This document shows, one piece after another, positions 12,620-13,422 of a stretch of DNA of 13,422 nt. Location of the stretch: contig JAKPRU010000593.1 of the NCBI GenBank assembly GCA_029557025.1, positions 1 to 13,422 on the forward strand. The letters run 5' to 3'. The DNA is from Candidatus Omnitrophota bacterium (GTDB lineage: Bacteria > Hinthialibacterota > Hinthialibacteria > Hinthialibacterales > JAKPRU01). Both the position numbers and the translations under genes were made by a program. Each line of letters begins with the position of its first letter. Positions within the stretch are counted from its first letter, which is position 1. Below the pieces are notes generated by a model. The model did not search any database. It worked only from the letters and a program-made list of their open reading frames with translations, and had not been told where the DNA came from.

Positions 12620-13422
12620 TTACAATCCTCTGGTAACTCTTTCGACTTCCAGATTATCCACGATAATCGCCGAGGCGGTCCCTGTGGAGCCATTTTGAAC
12701 CACGTTGATGATCGGAAATGAGGGATTCTCTGTGATGAATCCGCCGCCGATGGTGATTGTCATGGGAGCATTGCTGAGTGCAGGTAACTTGTCGCCGTTC
12801 ACGAAGGTCCCCACATTCCCATAGCCGTTTGTCATCACCAGGGCAACCACACCGCCGGTGCCCGATAACCGATTTGCACCCACAGACGCTCTCAAGATAT
12901 GTGGAAATCTGCCTTGCAGTTGAGTAGCGAAAATGCCCACATTTGCAGCATCATCGGCGGGCTGAATGGAAAGAGAAACCTGTTTGCCGTTCGGAGTATC
13001 GGCAAGGAAAGCAACACTCCCACGATTCTGATTTACATTTAAGAAGACATTCGCGTTGTCGCCGTCAAACGAGCCGTTTGCATCCAGGATGACGGCTTCA
13101 TCGGAGAGTTCCGGTAATTCCTGGATGGTCAGATTGTCGTAATACACTTTGATGCCGGACTGCGCTGTCCCGCCGAGCGCAACCTGTACTCCCAAATGAA
13201 CTGCATCATCCGGCGGGTCGTAAATCAGAACCAGATGTCCCCACTGCCCCACGGGCACGTCAGGGCCGCTTGCCTGGGTGAATCCCATATCTACCCCCAT
13301 TGGCGCATTCAGTACGGCTAGCGCTGCTGACGCGCCCGGTCCTTCCGCCATCACATTCGCGGTGAACATCTTTGGACCCGGACCGACTGCGATGGGTGTC
13401 GTCTGAACGGATAATGTGCCTT
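12620..13422 (-). CDS. Secreted-type protein with tandem beta-sandwich modules, C-terminal part, 5' truncated
   Basis: The frame is open to the right edge (it continues past the ATG at 13369 as GTLSVQTTPIAVGPGPK), so the N-terminus is missing; 267 residues are in the window. Two related modules can be seen: one ending IKVYYDNLTIQEL and one ending AIIVDNLEVERV just before the stop. Each has a front of the type FTANVMAEGPG or LRASVGANRLSG and a middle with alternating beta strands. The repeated end 'hhh-DNL-h-h' is typical of carbohydrate-binding or concanavalin-like modules in secreted proteins of environmental bacteria. No membrane anchor, LPXTG or PEP-CTERM signal is seen at the C-terminus. 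Function and substrate are unknown. Base composition is like that of the neighbours. Confidence 0.75.
   Translation of the reverse strand, partial: GTLSVQTTPIAVGPGPKMFTANVMAEGPGASAALAVLNAPMGVDMGFTQASGPDVPVGQWGHLVLIYDPPDDAVHLGVQVALGGTAQSGIKVYYDNLTIQELPELSDEAVILDANGSFDGDNANVFLNVNQNRGSVAFLADTPNGKQVSLSIQPADDAANVGIFATQLQGRFPHILRASVGANRLSGTGGVVALVMTNGYGNVGTFVNGDKLPALSNAPMTITIGGGFITENPSFPIINVVQNGSTGTASAIIVDNLEVERVTRGL

Overview
The window looks like chromosome from a Gram-negative bacterium. It carries an LpxD-type lipid A acyltransferase gene, murein recycling by MurQ, and several secreted glycan-related proteins. The mixture of sialidase, an unrecognised secreted TIM-barrel-like protein and a secreted protein built of repeated beta modules suggests an uncultured carbohydrate-degrading lineage of the PVC, Hydrogenedentota or Sumerlaeota kind. 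That placement is inference. No rRNA, tRNA, CRISPR array, transposase or integrase gene was recognised.

Region 1 (1-2499, + strand) is glycan degradation: the C-terminal part of an exo-sialidase with three Asp boxes, then a 599-residue secreted protein of unknown function with a central barrel-like domain. Region 2 (2533-5934, - strand) is a tightly packed three-gene operon: an ORC/STAND-like AAA ATPase, a small overlapping membrane or signal-peptide protein, and a large protein carrying the XPB/Ssl2-type helicase-associated domain but no helicase motor. This operon is the least explained part of the window. It starts from a shared divergent promoter zone (5935-6214).

Region 3 (6215-11134, + strand) is an operon with ATGA junctions. 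It encodes a fused TIGR03960/TIGR03936-type radical SAM protein, ribonuclease G (split by an apparent one-base deletion near 9490) and MurQ. Its leader holds a two-part hairpin, which is of interest because RNase E/G genes can be controlled through their own leaders. A hairpin plus T-run follows murQ.

Region 4 (11135-11637) is a 503-base gap without a protein gene, but it holds consecutive hairpins and a strong intrinsic terminator, so it is either a free small RNA or a regulated leader. Region 5 (11638-12432, + strand) is an LpxD-like acyltransferase lacking the usual N-terminal uridine-binding domain. Region 6 (12620-13422, - strand) is the C-terminal part of a secreted protein with two related beta modules; it runs off the right edge.
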